From positions 1 through 64,000 of the forward strand of contig NZ_JBBKTX010000018.1 in assembly GCF_044962685.1 (NCBI RefSeq): a DNA stretch of 64,000 nt, written 5' to 3'. Positions 5,293 to 15,500 of this stretch are shown piece after piece. The stretch's first letter is position 1. Each line of letters opens with the position of its first letter. Position numbers and translations under genes: made by a program. Origin of the DNA: Oceanobacter antarcticus. GTDB lineage: Bacteria; Pseudomonadota; Gammaproteobacteria; Pseudomonadales; Oceanobacteraceae. A model generated the notes under the pieces. It was not told the DNA's origin. It did no database searches and worked only from the letters and a program-made list of their open reading frames with translations.

Positions 5293-7776
5293 TCAGTTCA
5301 AACGGATAATAGACACCGAACCTTTGGCATCCCGCAGGTAGTCGCTACTTGGTTCGCCTTCGTTAGCGGTCATGATAAAGCTGCCATCATGGCTGAAGGC
5401 CACCATGTCGGGCAGAGAACCGACGCGGGCATAACCATAGATGCTGTCGTCGCTGGTATTAAATACCGCTACAGTACCGAAGGCCTGCTTGTCGTTGGCT
5501 TCCATCGCGACTGCCAGCTTGCCGTTCTTGACTGCTACGCTGTTCACACCAGCGCCGTAAGCGGCCAGGTTGATCGCCCCGGTGACTGCCAGGCCAGTGT
5601 CGCTCAGAGTCACGATATCAACACGGGGGCCATCACTGATCGCACCGTTGTTAACGACATACAGTTTGTGCAGGGTGCTGTCGTAGGCGACGATTTCTGA
5701 TGCGCGTTCACCGCCTTCAATTGTCACGGTGTACTGGTGGCTGAAAACAGGTTTGGCGCTATCCGCAGCGGCGACAGCGGGCACTGCATACAGGGACAGG
5801 GTGCCGCTGACTTCGTTGGCGGTGACCAGCGCGGCGGCGAAACCGAACTCGCTGACGCTATCCGAATCGAGGAACAGCAGGCCTTCCGGTGCTTCGTCAC
5901 CCTCGTGGGTTAGCAGTTGTAGCTGTTCTGGTGCACTGATATCAGAAATGTCGTACACCGCAATCGCACTGGCGCGTTCCATGCCAATAAAGGCATAACG
6001 CAGGCCATTCACCATACCGGTGGTGACGGATTCCGGTTCGCTGCCCTTGTCGTCGGAGCGGCCATCCGGGTAAATACCGGCGGCAATGGTCATTTCGGCC
6101 AGATCGTTGCCACTGTCGAACACCTGTTCGCCGGTTTCACCATTCCAGATACTGAAGGAACGGCCACCATAGGCATAGATGGTTTCGATGTCGGTAGCAA
6201 CGGCTTCGTCGGAGAACGGGTTAAGGGTGGTTTTCAGACGTCCCAGCACGGTTTCACCTTGCAAGGTCGCAGCGTCCGGGAACGCGGTTGTATTCAGTGT
6301 CAGGTCATCGACTCGGGCTTCTTCTGAGAAACCGTCGTAGTCGCGTGCGTCGCCTTCGTTGGCGCTGATGACATAATGGGTGCCATTGTCTTCGAAGGTG
6401 GTGATGGCGTCCGGCATAAAGAAGCCCTTGACGTTGGCGTAAGCGGTCAGCGCGGTGCCTGCTTCCTTGTCGGAGGCATTCATGGCATTGGCTTCGAGAC
6501 CGTAGTCTTGCAGACCCAACGGCAGGATTTTGGTGATGGCTTCGGCATCGACGGTCAGGTCAATCACCGCCAGTCCGTTGTTTTCCTGCAGCGAGACCCA
6601 GGCTGTGGTGTCATCGGCACTGATGGCGACGTATTCCGGTTCCACATCCGTGGCCAGATCGGCGCCAGGGCCAAAGACACGGAACCCTTCAGCTTCCAGC
6701 GCTGCTTCCTGATCGTTCAGACCATCGAAAAACAGTGTGGTAACGGCCAGTTCAGCAGGGCTGGCGGCGAGGTTGGTTTCACCTGGGGTGGCGTAGATGT
6801 CACCGGTGGCCCAGTCTCCACCATCGGGCAGGCGACCGGCGCTGTTGGCGTGGGTATCGGCAGTGACTGTGTAGTCGTCGGCCAGATTACCTTGATAGAA
6901 CAGACGAATGGTGTCGCCTTTGCCGAGACCGAAGTCTTGATCCGCTGCGGCAACAATGGCAGCTGGCGCACCGTCTACTTGTGTCGTTTCATTCGGCATG
7001 ATGACCAGGAACCCTTTGGCGGCAATAACAGTGCCATCAGGGATGGTCACCGGGGTATGGGTATCGTCACTGTCGAGCAGCGTCCAGTCAGTACCAGTAA
7101 AGGTAAACTCGGCATCGGCGCTGTTGTAGAGTTCAACAAAGTCAAAGTCACCTTTGGTGCGCACTTCGTTGATGAAGATATCGGTGGCGACAGCGGTGAC
7201 TGGCTCTTCTTCTTCAGCGGCGGCCGGTGCGGTATTGGCGGCGGTGGGAGTAGCACTCATGGCACCTTCAGCCCAATCGCCGCCGTCCGGGTAGCGGCCA
7301 AGAGTGTCGGCGTGTTCGCCGTCAGTCCAGCTATAGCTGTCGTGAGCTGTACCTTGATACAGCAGGTTGGCCGTATCGCCCTTGCCCAGACCAAAGCCAT
7401 CGGCTCCGCCCAATACGGCGCTGGTAACGGTCGCTGGCAGTTCAGTTGCATCGGTCAGTACCAGCAGGTAGCCACCGGCGGCAATTTCAGTACCGGCTGG
7501 AATCGCAATGGCGGTATGGCTGCTGTCGCCATCCAAGAGACCCCATTCGCCGTCGGCGAAGGTATAGGATTCAGATCCGGCGTTGTAAATTTCAACATAA
7601 TCGTAGTCGCCGGTAGAGCGCACTTCGTTAATCACGATATTACTGATGTCGAATTCGGCCGGTGTGTCGGTATTGGTATCGGCGTTGTTGTTATCGTTGT
7701 CGTCGCTGCCACAGGCAGTCAAGGCTGCGGTGATGGCCATCGCCAGCGTGCCTTTTTTCCAGAGATCGAGAGACAT
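5293..7776 (-). CDS. Secreted lipoprotein: two lamin-tail domains plus choice-of-anchor I domain
   Basis: The 827-residue protein has a lipoprotein signal (lipobox LTAC near residue 22) and an acidic linker. Two lamin-tail (LTD) domains follow at about 45-165 and 200-335, each with an INEVR start and a YVEIYN/FVELYN signature. A choice-of-anchor I domain fills 345-827, marked by DVEPEYVAIS, LQENNGLAVID, ANEGDARDYDGFSEEARV, GGRSFSIWN and DGRSDDKGSEPESV. The order inside the last domain is unusual: blocks that I know from the N-terminal part of the family (EIVAYD, VNSVAVKNGKLAVA, LPDMVAFSHDGSFIMTANEG) come last here. GGAAAG precedes ATG 7776. A PHO-box array lies upstream, suggesting phosphate-starvation control. 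The enzymatic role is unknown; LTD domains often accompany secreted nucleases and phosphatases. Confidence 0.88.
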   Translation of the reverse strand: MSLDLWKKGTLAMAITAALTACGSDDNDNNNADTNTDTPAEFDISNIVINEVRSTGDYDYVEIYNAGSESYTFADGEWGLLDGDSSHTAIAIPAGTEIAAGGYLLVLTDATELPATVTSAVLGGADGFGLGKGDTANLLYQGTAHDSYSWTDGEHADTLGRYPDGGDWAEGAMSATPTAANTAPAAAEEEEPVTAVATDIFINEVRTKGDFDFVELYNSADAEFTFTGTDWTLLDSDDTHTPVTIPDGTVIAAKGFLVIMPNETTQVDGAPAAIVAAADQDFGLGKGDTIRLFYQGNLADDYTVTADTHANSAGRLPDGGDWATGDIYATPGETNLAASPAELAVTTLFFDGLNDQEAALEAEGFRVFGPGADLATDVEPEYVAISADDTTAWVSLQENNGLAVIDLTVDAEAITKILPLGLQDYGLEANAMNASDKEAGTALTAYANVKGFFMPDAITTFEDNGTHYVISANEGDARDYDGFSEEARVDDLTLNTTAFPDAATLQGETVLGRLKTTLNPFSDEAVATDIETIYAYGGRSFSIWNGETGEQVFDSGNDLAEMTIAAGIYPDGRSDDKGSEPESVTTGMVNGLRYAFIGMERASAIAVYDISDISAPEQLQLLTHEGDEAPEGLLFLDSDSVSEFGFAAALVTANEVSGTLSLYAVPAVAAADSAKPVFSHQYTVTIEGGERASEIVAYDSTLHKLYVVNNGAISDGPRVDIVTLSDTGLAVTGAINLAAYGAGVNSVAVKNGKLAVAMEANDKQAFGTVAVFNTSDDSIYGYARVGSLPDMVAFSHDGSFIMTANEGEPSSDYLRDAKGSVSIIRLN

Positions 7777-7826
7777 GATCTTTCCTTTGTTATCGGTATT
7801 AACAGGTATTCAAAGGCTTCAAGCGT

Positions 7827-7877
7827 ATGACGGTTTTGTGACGTCCGGGTGACCTGAAAATGACACGAATATGACGA
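7827..7877 (-). promoter_or_regulatory. PHO-box array, five half-sites
   Basis: On the minus strand GTCA recurs at 7875, 7864, 7853, 7842 and 7831 (5' ends), exactly 11 bases apart. The seven-base units are TCGTCAT, GTGTCAT, AGGTCAC, ACGTCAC and CCGTCAT, separated by four-base spacers. This is the architecture of PhoB boxes (CTGTCAT repeats every 11 bases). The array lies 51-101 bases upstream of the start codon at 7776. Confidence 0.85.
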
Positions 7878-7980
7878 TTGCAAGGCAAGACAAAACAAGT
7901 GGGAGCTGGCAGGGGGAATGGGTTTGGGCGGTAAGGTGTGGGCGGTAAGGTTTTACCGTTAACAGGCAGTAAATACGCAA

Positions 7981-8005
7981 ACGGCACTTTATATAAAAGT
8001 GCCGT
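7981..8005 (-). terminator. Hairpin terminator after the YebC-family gene
   Basis: ACGGCACTTT (7981-7990) and AAAGTGCCGT (7996-8005) form a perfect ten-base stem with an ATATA loop and short T runs on both sides. Further on, two copies of GGGCGGTAAGGT (7926-7937 and 7940-7951) and a small CGGTAA/TTACCG stem (7943-7958) precede the PHO array. Confidence 0.6.
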
Positions 8006-8078
8006 TTTGGACGGTGTCGTTTTGGTTAGCGATGGCCTCATCTACTCGGAAGGCTGAGGCGATGGCTGACGCGGCTGA

Positions 8079-8801
8079 TCAGCCTTCAAATTCACCGTTA
8101 TGGTAGATTTCCTGTACGTCTTCCAGATCGTTCATCAAACTGGCAAAACGCTCAAATTGATCGGCGTCGTCTGTTGCAATCGGGTGCGGCATTTGTGGCA
8201 GGTAGGTGATTTCTTCCATTTCAAAATCAATGTCGGCACGCCATTCGGTCAGTGCGGTTTTGGTTTTGAAGAACTCGGTGGGTGGCACCAGCACCGTGAC
8301 CATGCCGTCTTCGCAGTCGATATCGGAAACATCAATATCGGCTTCCATCAGCATTTCCAGGGCTTCATCTTCGCTGTCATCCGCAAACACAAACATGGCG
8401 CGATGATCGAACATGTGGGAGACCGAACCCTGGCTGCCGAGCTTGGCCTTGCACTTGGAAAACACGCCCCGGATTTCACCGAAGGTGCGGTTCGGGTTGT
8501 CGGTCAGGGCGCTGATCAACACCATGGCACCGCCAGGCGCAATGCCTTCATACAGGGCCGGTTGGAAGTCTTCTCCAGCACCACCAGTGGCCTTGTCGAT
8601 GGCTTTTTCGATCACGTGGGTGGGCACCTGATCTTTTTTGGCCCGGTCGATCAGTGAGCGCAACGACAGGTTGGCCGATGGATCGGGGCCGCCTGCCTTG
8701 GCGGCTACATAGATTTCTCGGCCATACTTGGAGTAGACCTTGGTTTTTGCCGCGGCCGTTTTGGCCATGGATTCTTTTCGGTTTTGATACGCTCTGCCCA
8801 T
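8079..8801 (-). CDS. YebC/PmpR-family regulator (YeeN type)
   Basis: The 240-residue protein starts MGRAYQNRKESMAKTAAAKT, the N-terminus of the YeeN branch of the YebC/PmpR/TACO1 family, and contains NLSLRSLIDRAKKDQVPTHV, LYEGIAPGGAMVLISALTDN and GSVSHMFDHRA. Family members are described as transcriptional regulators, and more recently as factors relieving ribosome stalling at proline-rich stretches; the YeeN branch is little studied. I start at ATG 8801 because the conserved MGR motif begins there; the frame is open eleven codons further to a TTG. It ends in an acidic tail. It stands alone between tapA and a long regulatory gap. Confidence 0.88.
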   Translation of the reverse strand: MGRAYQNRKESMAKTAAAKTKVYSKYGREIYVAAKAGGPDPSANLSLRSLIDRAKKDQVPTHVIEKAIDKATGGAGEDFQPALYEGIAPGGAMVLISALTDNPNRTFGEIRGVFSKCKAKLGSQGSVSHMFDHRAMFVFADDSEDEALEMLMEADIDVSDIDCEDGMVTVLVPPTEFFKTKTALTEWRADIDFEMEEITYLPQMPHPIATDDADQFERFASLMNDLEDVQEIYHNGEFEG

Positions 8802-8900
8802 GGGAATCAGTCTTTTCTTGGGTGAATAAGTCAAAAAAACGTCTGAATTGTACCCATTGCTGTCGAGGCTGTCTTGTCGATCTTCTGCTGGCCGGGGATT

Positions 8901-9608
8901 TCAGTGACGTGGCTTGCCCGCCAAATAACGCTCACGGAACAAGGCAAAATAAGCTGCCAGGCGGCTGCTTGCGGTGGCTGCGCCCAGCTGTTGCAGTATT
9001 TCTATCGCTACTTCTGCGGTGCCCAGCTGGTAATCGTGCGCCGCTTCCCTCAATTGATAGTTACCCGGTTCGAGTGGCTCAATCCCCAGTATTGGAATGC
9101 CACTGAGGTAAGGGCTGCGGAACATTTTGCGGGCTTCGCGCCAACTGCCGTCGAGCAATATCAGCAAGGGTTTGCGCTGTTGCTCTGACGCTTGCATCTG
9201 GTACTGCTGCAGCTTGTCCGGGGTGTCCAGACACTGCTGGGTATCGGCGTACTGGAACGGGAAGATCACCAACGGCGCATAGGCCGGGTTGGTCAGTAAT
9301 GCCAGCAAGGCGGCATCCGGCTCGGTGCGGTTCCACAGAAATGCGTGGTTATCACTCAGTACATCCGCCACCAGACGACCGCTGTTACTGGGCTTGTAGA
9401 CTTCGCCTTTGTAATAAATCAGGCAGACCGCGACCTCGTCAGAAGGGGCAGGCCGTTGTGTGCAAAGGCACAGCGGCAAGGATAACAGGCAATGCTGACA
9501 ACGAATCATCCGGCCTCCCCGAGCAATAAAAGCCCGCCGTGATTGCGCCAGCTCTTGCTGACGCAAGTGGGTGACCGCATTTTCGAGAACAGGGGGAGTA
9601 TCAGACAT
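8901..9608 (-). CDS. tapA: tRNA-uridine aminocarboxypropyltransferase TapA (DTW domain)
   Basis: TapA installs acp3U at U47 of several tRNAs using SAM. The protein has a zinc-knuckle-like CxxC...CLC cluster (RCQHCLLSLPLCLC) and the DTW-domain motif, here LLDGSWREARKMF with GS replacing the usual GT before the W. From ATG 9608 it is 235 residues, close to the 232 of E. coli TapA (YfiP). The frame extends 20 codons further with other Met codons, and no start has a good ribosome binding site, so the start is uncertain. Confidence 0.82.
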   Translation of the reverse strand: MSDTPPVLENAVTHLRQQELAQSRRAFIARGGRMIRCQHCLLSLPLCLCTQRPAPSDEVAVCLIYYKGEVYKPSNSGRLVADVLSDNHAFLWNRTEPDAALLALLTNPAYAPLVIFPFQYADTQQCLDTPDKLQQYQMQASEQQRKPLLILLDGSWREARKMFRSPYLSGIPILGIEPLEPGNYQLREAAHDYQLGTAEVAIEILQQLGAATASSRLAAYFALFRERYLAGKPRH

Positions 9609-9682
9609 GGTCAGTACACGGGCCGGGAAAGGGAGCGGCATAGTGCGGCAAAGTGATCGCGGCGGCAAATAGTGGCTTACCT

Positions 9683-9757
9683 GGGAGCGCCAGCTGCCAT
9701 GCTGGCCAAAGTGTCGGCTGTAAGCCTCGCGTATTTATCGCAGCCGTTGGTGGGCAT
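9683..9757 (+). repeat. REP-like element, copy A
   Basis: GGGAG is followed by the palindrome GCCAGC-TGCCAT-GCTGGC (9689-9706), then GGCTGTAAGCC and CGCGTATTTATCGCAGCCG. The whole block recurs with few changes at 22548-22613 and in part at 22626-22672. A GGAG tetranucleotide before an imperfect palindrome is the layout of REP elements mobilised by REP-associated tyrosine transposases. Confidence 0.65.
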
Positions 9758-9906
9758 GGCTGCCTGCCCATGCCTATGAGTGGGCCAGCGGGTGTTTTTT
9801 ATACCCGGATTTTTAATTAAGGTGGCTTTCTTGCTGAACCCAGATTCCTCTGCTTGGCTTGGTAGAGGGCAGCGCTGGCGTGCCTGTGGTGTCGGCGAGG
9901 CCGTAG

Positions 9907-11250
9907 ATGGTGAAATGCTGTTGGATCTTGATGGGTATGTGGGCGAGTGTGTTAGCGCAGGCAGCAATGCCAGTGACGACACAGTCGGCTGCTACTCTGC
10001 AGTTTGAGAATTTTGCCACCCCGGTTGTGCTGCATGCTGTGGGTGAGCAGGTGTATCAGGTTGAGGCGTCACAACAACGGGTCATGGTGGCTCGGCGTTT
10101 GGTCGTACGGGTAGCCGCAGATTTCCCCAAGCAACGTATTGCAGCGGTAGCGGGTATTGATAAGGTCAGTGCGCTGTTTTTGGGTCACGATTATCAGTAT
10201 TGGCTGGTGGCGTTAAGTCCGGGTGTGGACATCGCGGAGATGCTGGCTGCGGTGGCCGACATTCCCGGTGTTGAACGGGTACAGCCCGATCTCTTGCAGT
10301 TGCGCGACAAGGCTGGCGACGAGACGACGGATCTTCACTCATCCGGTCATTACCAGGTCAATGGATTGGCGGCGTTGTGGCAATTCACTCAGGGTCAGGG
10401 CGTCAAGGTCGCGGTGATTGACGACGGCTTTGCGTTGAACCACCCACAGTTTGTACAGCTGTCACCGACGTTTTTATACGATACCGCATCGCAGCAGCGA
10501 AACGCAGCTCCGCAGAACTCCCAGGATACTCACGGCACTCGGGTTGCCGGGGTGTTGTTTGCCGCCCACGACGGTCATGGCCTGAAGGGGCTGGTGCCGA
10601 ATGCCGGTTTGATTGGCATTCGCCAGCCCGACAGCTGGACTTCCAATACCTTGCTGGCTTTTCAGCTGGCGGCCATGTCTCGCGCCGATGTCATTAATTG
10701 CAGCTGGACCACCCGTTTGTTGCTGGAGCCAGTGCAGGATGTGGTGCGCGACCTGGCTCGTTGGGGGCGCGCTGGCAGAGGGTTGCCGGTGGTGTTTGCG
10801 GCCGGTAACGAAGGTCGGTTGATTACACCTCATAGCTCGGAAGCGGCTATTCCTGAGGCGATTGTGGTGGGGGCGCTTGGTCTTCGACAGCAACGGCTGC
10901 CACACAGTAATTATGGGCCGACGGTGGATTTTTATGCCTTCGGCCTGCCGCTCGACAGTACGGATATTGCGGGCGGCTACCAGGCCTTTGGTGGCACCTC
11001 GCTGGCGGCCGCCATTGTGTCAGGACTGGCGGCGCTGATTATTGCCACGGAACCGGACATGCCGTTGTCCGCGCTGCAGCAGCGGCTGGCGGATTTATTG
11101 CCTGCTCCCATGCCTGTTGCTTCCTCTGCTGGTACGCCTGACCCCGCTGTTATTTCTGAACCGGCAGGCGTTGCTACTGCGGTTGCCTCTGTTTCCGGCT
11201 CACCTGAGTTCGGCTTGTCACTTACATCCCTAGTCAGGAAGTACCCATGA
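9907..11250 (+). CDS. Secreted subtilisin-like (S8) serine protease
   Basis: The 447-residue protein has a signal peptide (about residues 1-20), a propeptide-like region to about 135, and an S8 catalytic domain. The triad is visible as D172 in VAVIDDGF, H209 in DTHGTRVAGV and S365 in GGTSLAAAIVSG, with N301 in FAAGNEG for the oxyanion hole. The usual GTSMAAP motif is changed to GTSLAAA. The C-terminal ~60 residues are low-complexity. Its last four bases overlap the next gene (ATGA at 11247-11250), so it heads a three-gene operon with a TIGR03032 protein and a giant repeat protein. Processing of the giant protein is an obvious but untested role. Confidence 0.9.
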   Translation: MVKCCWILMGMWASVLAQAAMPVTTQSAATLQFENFATPVVLHAVGEQVYQVEASQQRVMVARRLVVRVAADFPKQRIAAVAGIDKVSALFLGHDYQYWLVALSPGVDIAEMLAAVADIPGVERVQPDLLQLRDKAGDETTDLHSSGHYQVNGLAALWQFTQGQGVKVAVIDDGFALNHPQFVQLSPTFLYDTASQQRNAAPQNSQDTHGTRVAGVLFAAHDGHGLKGLVPNAGLIGIRQPDSWTSNTLLAFQLAAMSRADVINCSWTTRLLLEPVQDVVRDLARWGRAGRGLPVVFAAGNEGRLITPHSSEAAIPEAIVVGALGLRQQRLPHSNYGPTVDFYAFGLPLDSTDIAGGYQAFGGTSLAAAIVSGLAALIIATEPDMPLSALQQRLADLLPAPMPVASSAGTPDPAVISEPAGVATAVASVSGSPEFGLSLTSLVRKYP

Positions 11251-12509
11251 CGTCTATCAATCCGGCGCTGGAATCACCGCTTGCCACTGGCGCTGCTGCT
11301 GAGCCGGAAGCAGATTTTGGCTGTGAATATTCCGCCAACTTGCCGGCCCTGCTCAAGCACCTGAATATCTCGCTGGCATTTACTTCCTATCAGGCGCAAC
11401 GGTTGATGCTGGTGCGCACTGACGGCGTCACACTGGATGTCAATTTTAAACACTTCCCCCGGCCAATGGGGCTAACGGCCGATAGTAACGGCCTGACATT
11501 GGGGATCTTCACCCAGGTACTGCAATTCCAGCGTGAAGACGGCTTGCTGCCACAGATCAAACAGCCGCTGAAGCGTATTGAAGACGATGTGACGGCCCCG
11601 CGACTGCTGCTGCAAAACAATGGCCAGGTTGCCGCGCCCCAGCCTGCTGCGGGTGCGGCAAAATCGTCAGAGGAGGAGGCGTTCGAGGCTTATCAAACCT
11701 CGCTGTATGAGCCGGTCGACAGCCGTGTCGATGCCTGTTTTATCGCTCGCTCCAGCCATTACACCGGCATGATCAATATCCACGATGTGGAGTGGGGCAA
11801 CGACGGCTTATGGGTGGTGAACTCGAGCTTTTCCTGTCTCAGTTCACTCGATCCCCGCTACAGCTTTGTACCGCGCTGGAAGCCGCCTTTTATCAGTGCG
11901 CTGGTTGCGGAAGATCGCTGTCATCTGAACGGTATGACCCTGAAAGACGGCCAACCCGCCTACGTGACCACCTTTTCGACCGCCGATGAACGCGGTAAAT
12001 GGCGCGATGGCGAGGGCTTTAATGGCACCTTGATGGATGTGCAACGGAACGAAATTCTGGTCGCTGGCTTGGCCATGCCGCACTCCCCGCGCTGGTATCG
12101 CGGCAAGGTGTACTACTGCCATTCCGGTCTGGGCCAGCTGTGTTGTTACGACCCGGCCAGCGGTGAGAACCGGGTGTTGGCGGAAGTCCCTGGTTTTACC
12201 CGAGGCATGGATTTCCATGGCCCGATTCTGGTGATGGGGCTATCCCGCGTGCGACAGACGGATGTTTCTCGGCCAGCGCCACTGGCACAAAAGTATGACG
12301 AAACTCTGTCGGGCTTGTGGTTCTTCAATCTCGATGACCTGTCTGAAATTGGCCAGATCCGCTTTACCGGCAACGTTGAGCAAATCTACGACGTAGCAGT
12401 ACTTACCGGCTGTTGCTTCCCCGAAATTATTGAGCCGTCGCATCCACGGATGCGTAACCATTTTTGTCATCCCCCGATGCAACCGCTGCGTCCTGAGGCG
12501 TGTATATGA
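11247..12509 (+). CDS. TIGR03032 family protein
   Basis: The 420-residue protein matches the TIGR03032 family in its landmarks: CEYSANLPALLKHLNISLAF, HFPRPMGL, HYTGMINIHDVEWG, WVVNSSFSCLSSLD, FVPRWKPPFISALVAEDRCH, LNGM, MPHSPRWYRGKVYYC, PGFTRGMDFHG and GLSRVRQT. The pattern suggests a beta-propeller. The family has no established function; members are often next to large repeat proteins or in glycan and sulfotransferase clusters. No signal peptide is visible. A linker of about 55 residues near 110-165 (AAPQPAAGAAKSSEEEAF) interrupts the usual spacing. It overlaps the genes on both sides by four bases each. Confidence 0.88.
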   Translation: MTSINPALESPLATGAAAEPEADFGCEYSANLPALLKHLNISLAFTSYQAQRLMLVRTDGVTLDVNFKHFPRPMGLTADSNGLTLGIFTQVLQFQREDGLLPQIKQPLKRIEDDVTAPRLLLQNNGQVAAPQPAAGAAKSSEEEAFEAYQTSLYEPVDSRVDACFIARSSHYTGMINIHDVEWGNDGLWVVNSSFSCLSSLDPRYSFVPRWKPPFISALVAEDRCHLNGMTLKDGQPAYVTTFSTADERGKWRDGEGFNGTLMDVQRNEILVAGLAMPHSPRWYRGKVYYCHSGLGQLCCYDPASGENRVLAEVPGFTRGMDFHGPILVMGLSRVRQTDVSRPAPLAQKYDETLSGLWFFNLDDLSEIGQIRFTGNVEQIYDVAVLTGCCFPEIIEPSHPRMRNHFCHPPMQPLRPEACI

Positions 12510-15500
12510 ATACCAACAAACCCGTATCCCGAGAACCGTCTTCCACTTCGCAGCCGTTACGCAAGGCCGCCTTGGCTTTACCGTTGATTGCCATGGCCGG
12601 AGCCTTTGCGGCACCGGCGAGCATGAGTCGCTCTGCCAGTCACAGCAGCAGTCGCCGATTGGCACGGGGGGCGACCATTGTGGTGGCTGATCAAGCGTTG
12701 CAGATCGACGCCGCTGCTTCCGAGCAGGACGAGATGCCACGGAGCGCGTTTGATGCCTTTCGACGTGGCCAGACATCCGGCAGGGCACTGGATAATACAG
12801 GCGCTACGTTGTCAGAGAACACGTTGTCAGACGACGCCGGAATACTGGCTTTTTTACAGCAAAACCAACGGCTTGAGTCGCAACCCAAGGCTGCTGCGGC
12901 GTTGTCTGGCGCCTTGTTGGGGCGCAAATATTTTGCCAGCGACAGCCCATTCGATCACTGTCATTTCACCTGGGGCAGTGTGTATTACACCAACACTTAT
13001 ACATCCCTGAATCAGGCCAGTTGTGAAATAAGTTGGAGTGGCACCTGGCACACCGGGGTGAGCGCGCCGGTGGTGATGGCCACCAGTATCCTGAACAAAA
13101 CCAGCAGCAGTTTTGATGTCAGTGTCAGCATGAGTGAATCGGCCACCGTGTACGCTGTGCTGGTGGAGAGCAATAAAACCGCCCCGACACCTGCCCAGGT
13201 GATTGCCGGAACCGATGGCGACAATAATGCGGCGCTGCAAACGACCAGCGGGGCGGCGGCCAACAGCACCACGCTGAGTTTTAGTGGCCTGGATGCCAGC
13301 AAGTATTATCTGGTTTATCTGGCGGCCGTGGATGGCAGCAGTGAAGTCACTTCTGCCTCGACTCAGGTCAATCCGGCCTATGAGACCGGCCTGATCTCGG
13401 CTGATGGCACCTGGAAATTTCCCAAAATCCGTGTGGATGACAGCGGTAATTATTACCTCGGCTATTCCAAAGATGGCAGCAGCGGTGACGACATTACCTT
13501 CCTGCTCTGGAACGGTGCCGGTTTCTCCAATTACACCTCGTTTAATGCCAGTGCCATCTCGGGTCGCGCTTACGTCAGCTGGGGCAATGAACAGCGCGTT
13601 GATTATGACTTCGACAGTAACGGCCATATTCACGCTGTTTTCAGCGCCACCGAAACCAACTATGCCAACACCGGCGATCCTTTCTATGGCTATTACAATG
13701 GCAGCAGCTGGAGCTTCACCAAAATAGCCGAGACCGGCAATTCGGTGGATGAAGTGGATGTGTTTGTCGACGCCAACGATGACGTTCACGTCTCCTGGAA
13801 AGTCTACAACGGCTCTGGCTATCAGGTGGATTACGCCACCAACAAGAGTGGTAGCTGGGTTAAAACCAATGTCGTGGTTGCTGGCAATGGCACGGATGAG
13901 GCTCACGATACCTATGTCGTGGCCGACAGCAGTGGCACCGCGACCGTGTTCTACCGCCGTGAAGACTCGCAGAACAATGGTGAGGACAACTATTACATGG
14001 AGTCATCCAGCGATGGCTTCAGCGCTTCGACCAAAATCCTCAACGGTAAGGGCGATGCCAAAGTCTATCGTATGGCGAATGTGCTGATCGACAGCAGCAA
14101 CAAGATTCACTACGCGTATTCAGACCAAACTGGTGGTGCTTCCTATTATGTTACCAATGCCTCTGGCGGCTGGGTCAGTACGGCGATCACCCATGCAGGG
14201 CACAGTACGCCGTGGGTCTATGGCATGGAGTATTACAACGGTGTGTATTACTTCGCCAACTACGGCGATAGCAAATACTTCATCAACAGCTACAACGGCA
14301 GCGACTGGGTCGATGGTTTTGATTTTGAACTCGACGGTTGGATGAACGACCGCTTTGCGGTGAACAGCACCGCCGATCGCATCATGCTGGTGTCGGAAAA
14401 TTCCAGTGACTGGGAAATCCACTACCACACAGGCACTATTGCTGGCTATGTGACCCCTACCAGCCCGGCCGACAGCGACGGCAATCTGACATCCGCCGCC
14501 GGAGTGACTGAGCCGGTGGGGCTGGATACCACTGTGGATAGCGTTGGCGAAGCAGTGGATCTGTTCGACTTTACGCTCTCCGATGGCGCCAGCAGTGACG
14601 GCTTGGCAATGGAAATCAGCCAACTGGTAGTGAACGTATCGGGCACCAGTAGCGATGCCGAACGAGCGAATGTCACTTGGCGTTTGAACGGCGCAGATGC
14701 CAGCAACGTCACTGGGGTTTATAGCAGCGCGAACGACACCATTACCTTTTCAGGTCTGAGTATTTCGATTGCCGATGGTGGCAGCGAGATCTACACAATT
14801 AATGGCTATTACAACGACAACACCGGTTTGACCGAAGATCACACCATGATCCTCAGTATGGATGGCGACACCGACGTCACCATATCCGGCGGGACCTCCA
14901 TGGGGGCCACCAGTGCTGTTTCCAACAGCTCCGGCACCACAGTTGATGTCACCGCCACCGGCTTGAGGCTCACAACCCAGGCTGCGGGGCTTGTGTCCGG
15001 TATGGCCATGACCACCCAGCCGGTTGTCGCTGCGGAAGATGCGTTCGGCAATATCGATAGCGATTTTACCGAAGTGGTAACAGGCTCCGACGAAGGCATA
15101 AACCCCGGTAATGTGCTCACCAATAACAGCGTCACGGCAGTGGCCGGGGTAGCGACATTCACCAGCCTGACCAATACCACCGCCACCGATGGCCAGGCAC
15201 TGATCGTAACGTTTAATGATCAGGATGGTATCGGCAGTAATTTAACTACCGTGAATACCAACCTGCTGTTTACTGATGTGGTGGCCACGCAACTGCAATT
15301 GACCACTCAGCCTGCGCCGTTAACAGTCAGCAGTGGCGAAGCCAAAAGCCTGACGACCGTGCCGGTGGTGAAAGCCGTCGATGCCAACGGTTATGTCGAT
15401 ACCGGCTATAGCAGCGATATCCGTTTGGCGGAAGTGAACGGCGCTGGCTCAGCGCTGATGACGACCACTGGCGATACCGACGGCAGTGCTGCCACAGTTA

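Noticed and set aside
6376..7830. A 484-codon plus-strand frame opposite the choice-of-anchor I gene
   Set aside because: It is a shadow of the GC-biased third positions of the real minus-strand gene; it has no ribosome binding site or family pattern, and the opposite strand has clear domains.
12854..13906. Long antisense frames within the giant gene
   Set aside because: Repetitive Ser/Thr/Asp/Gly codons read backwards give open frames with low-complexity products; the plus strand shows continuous domain structure.
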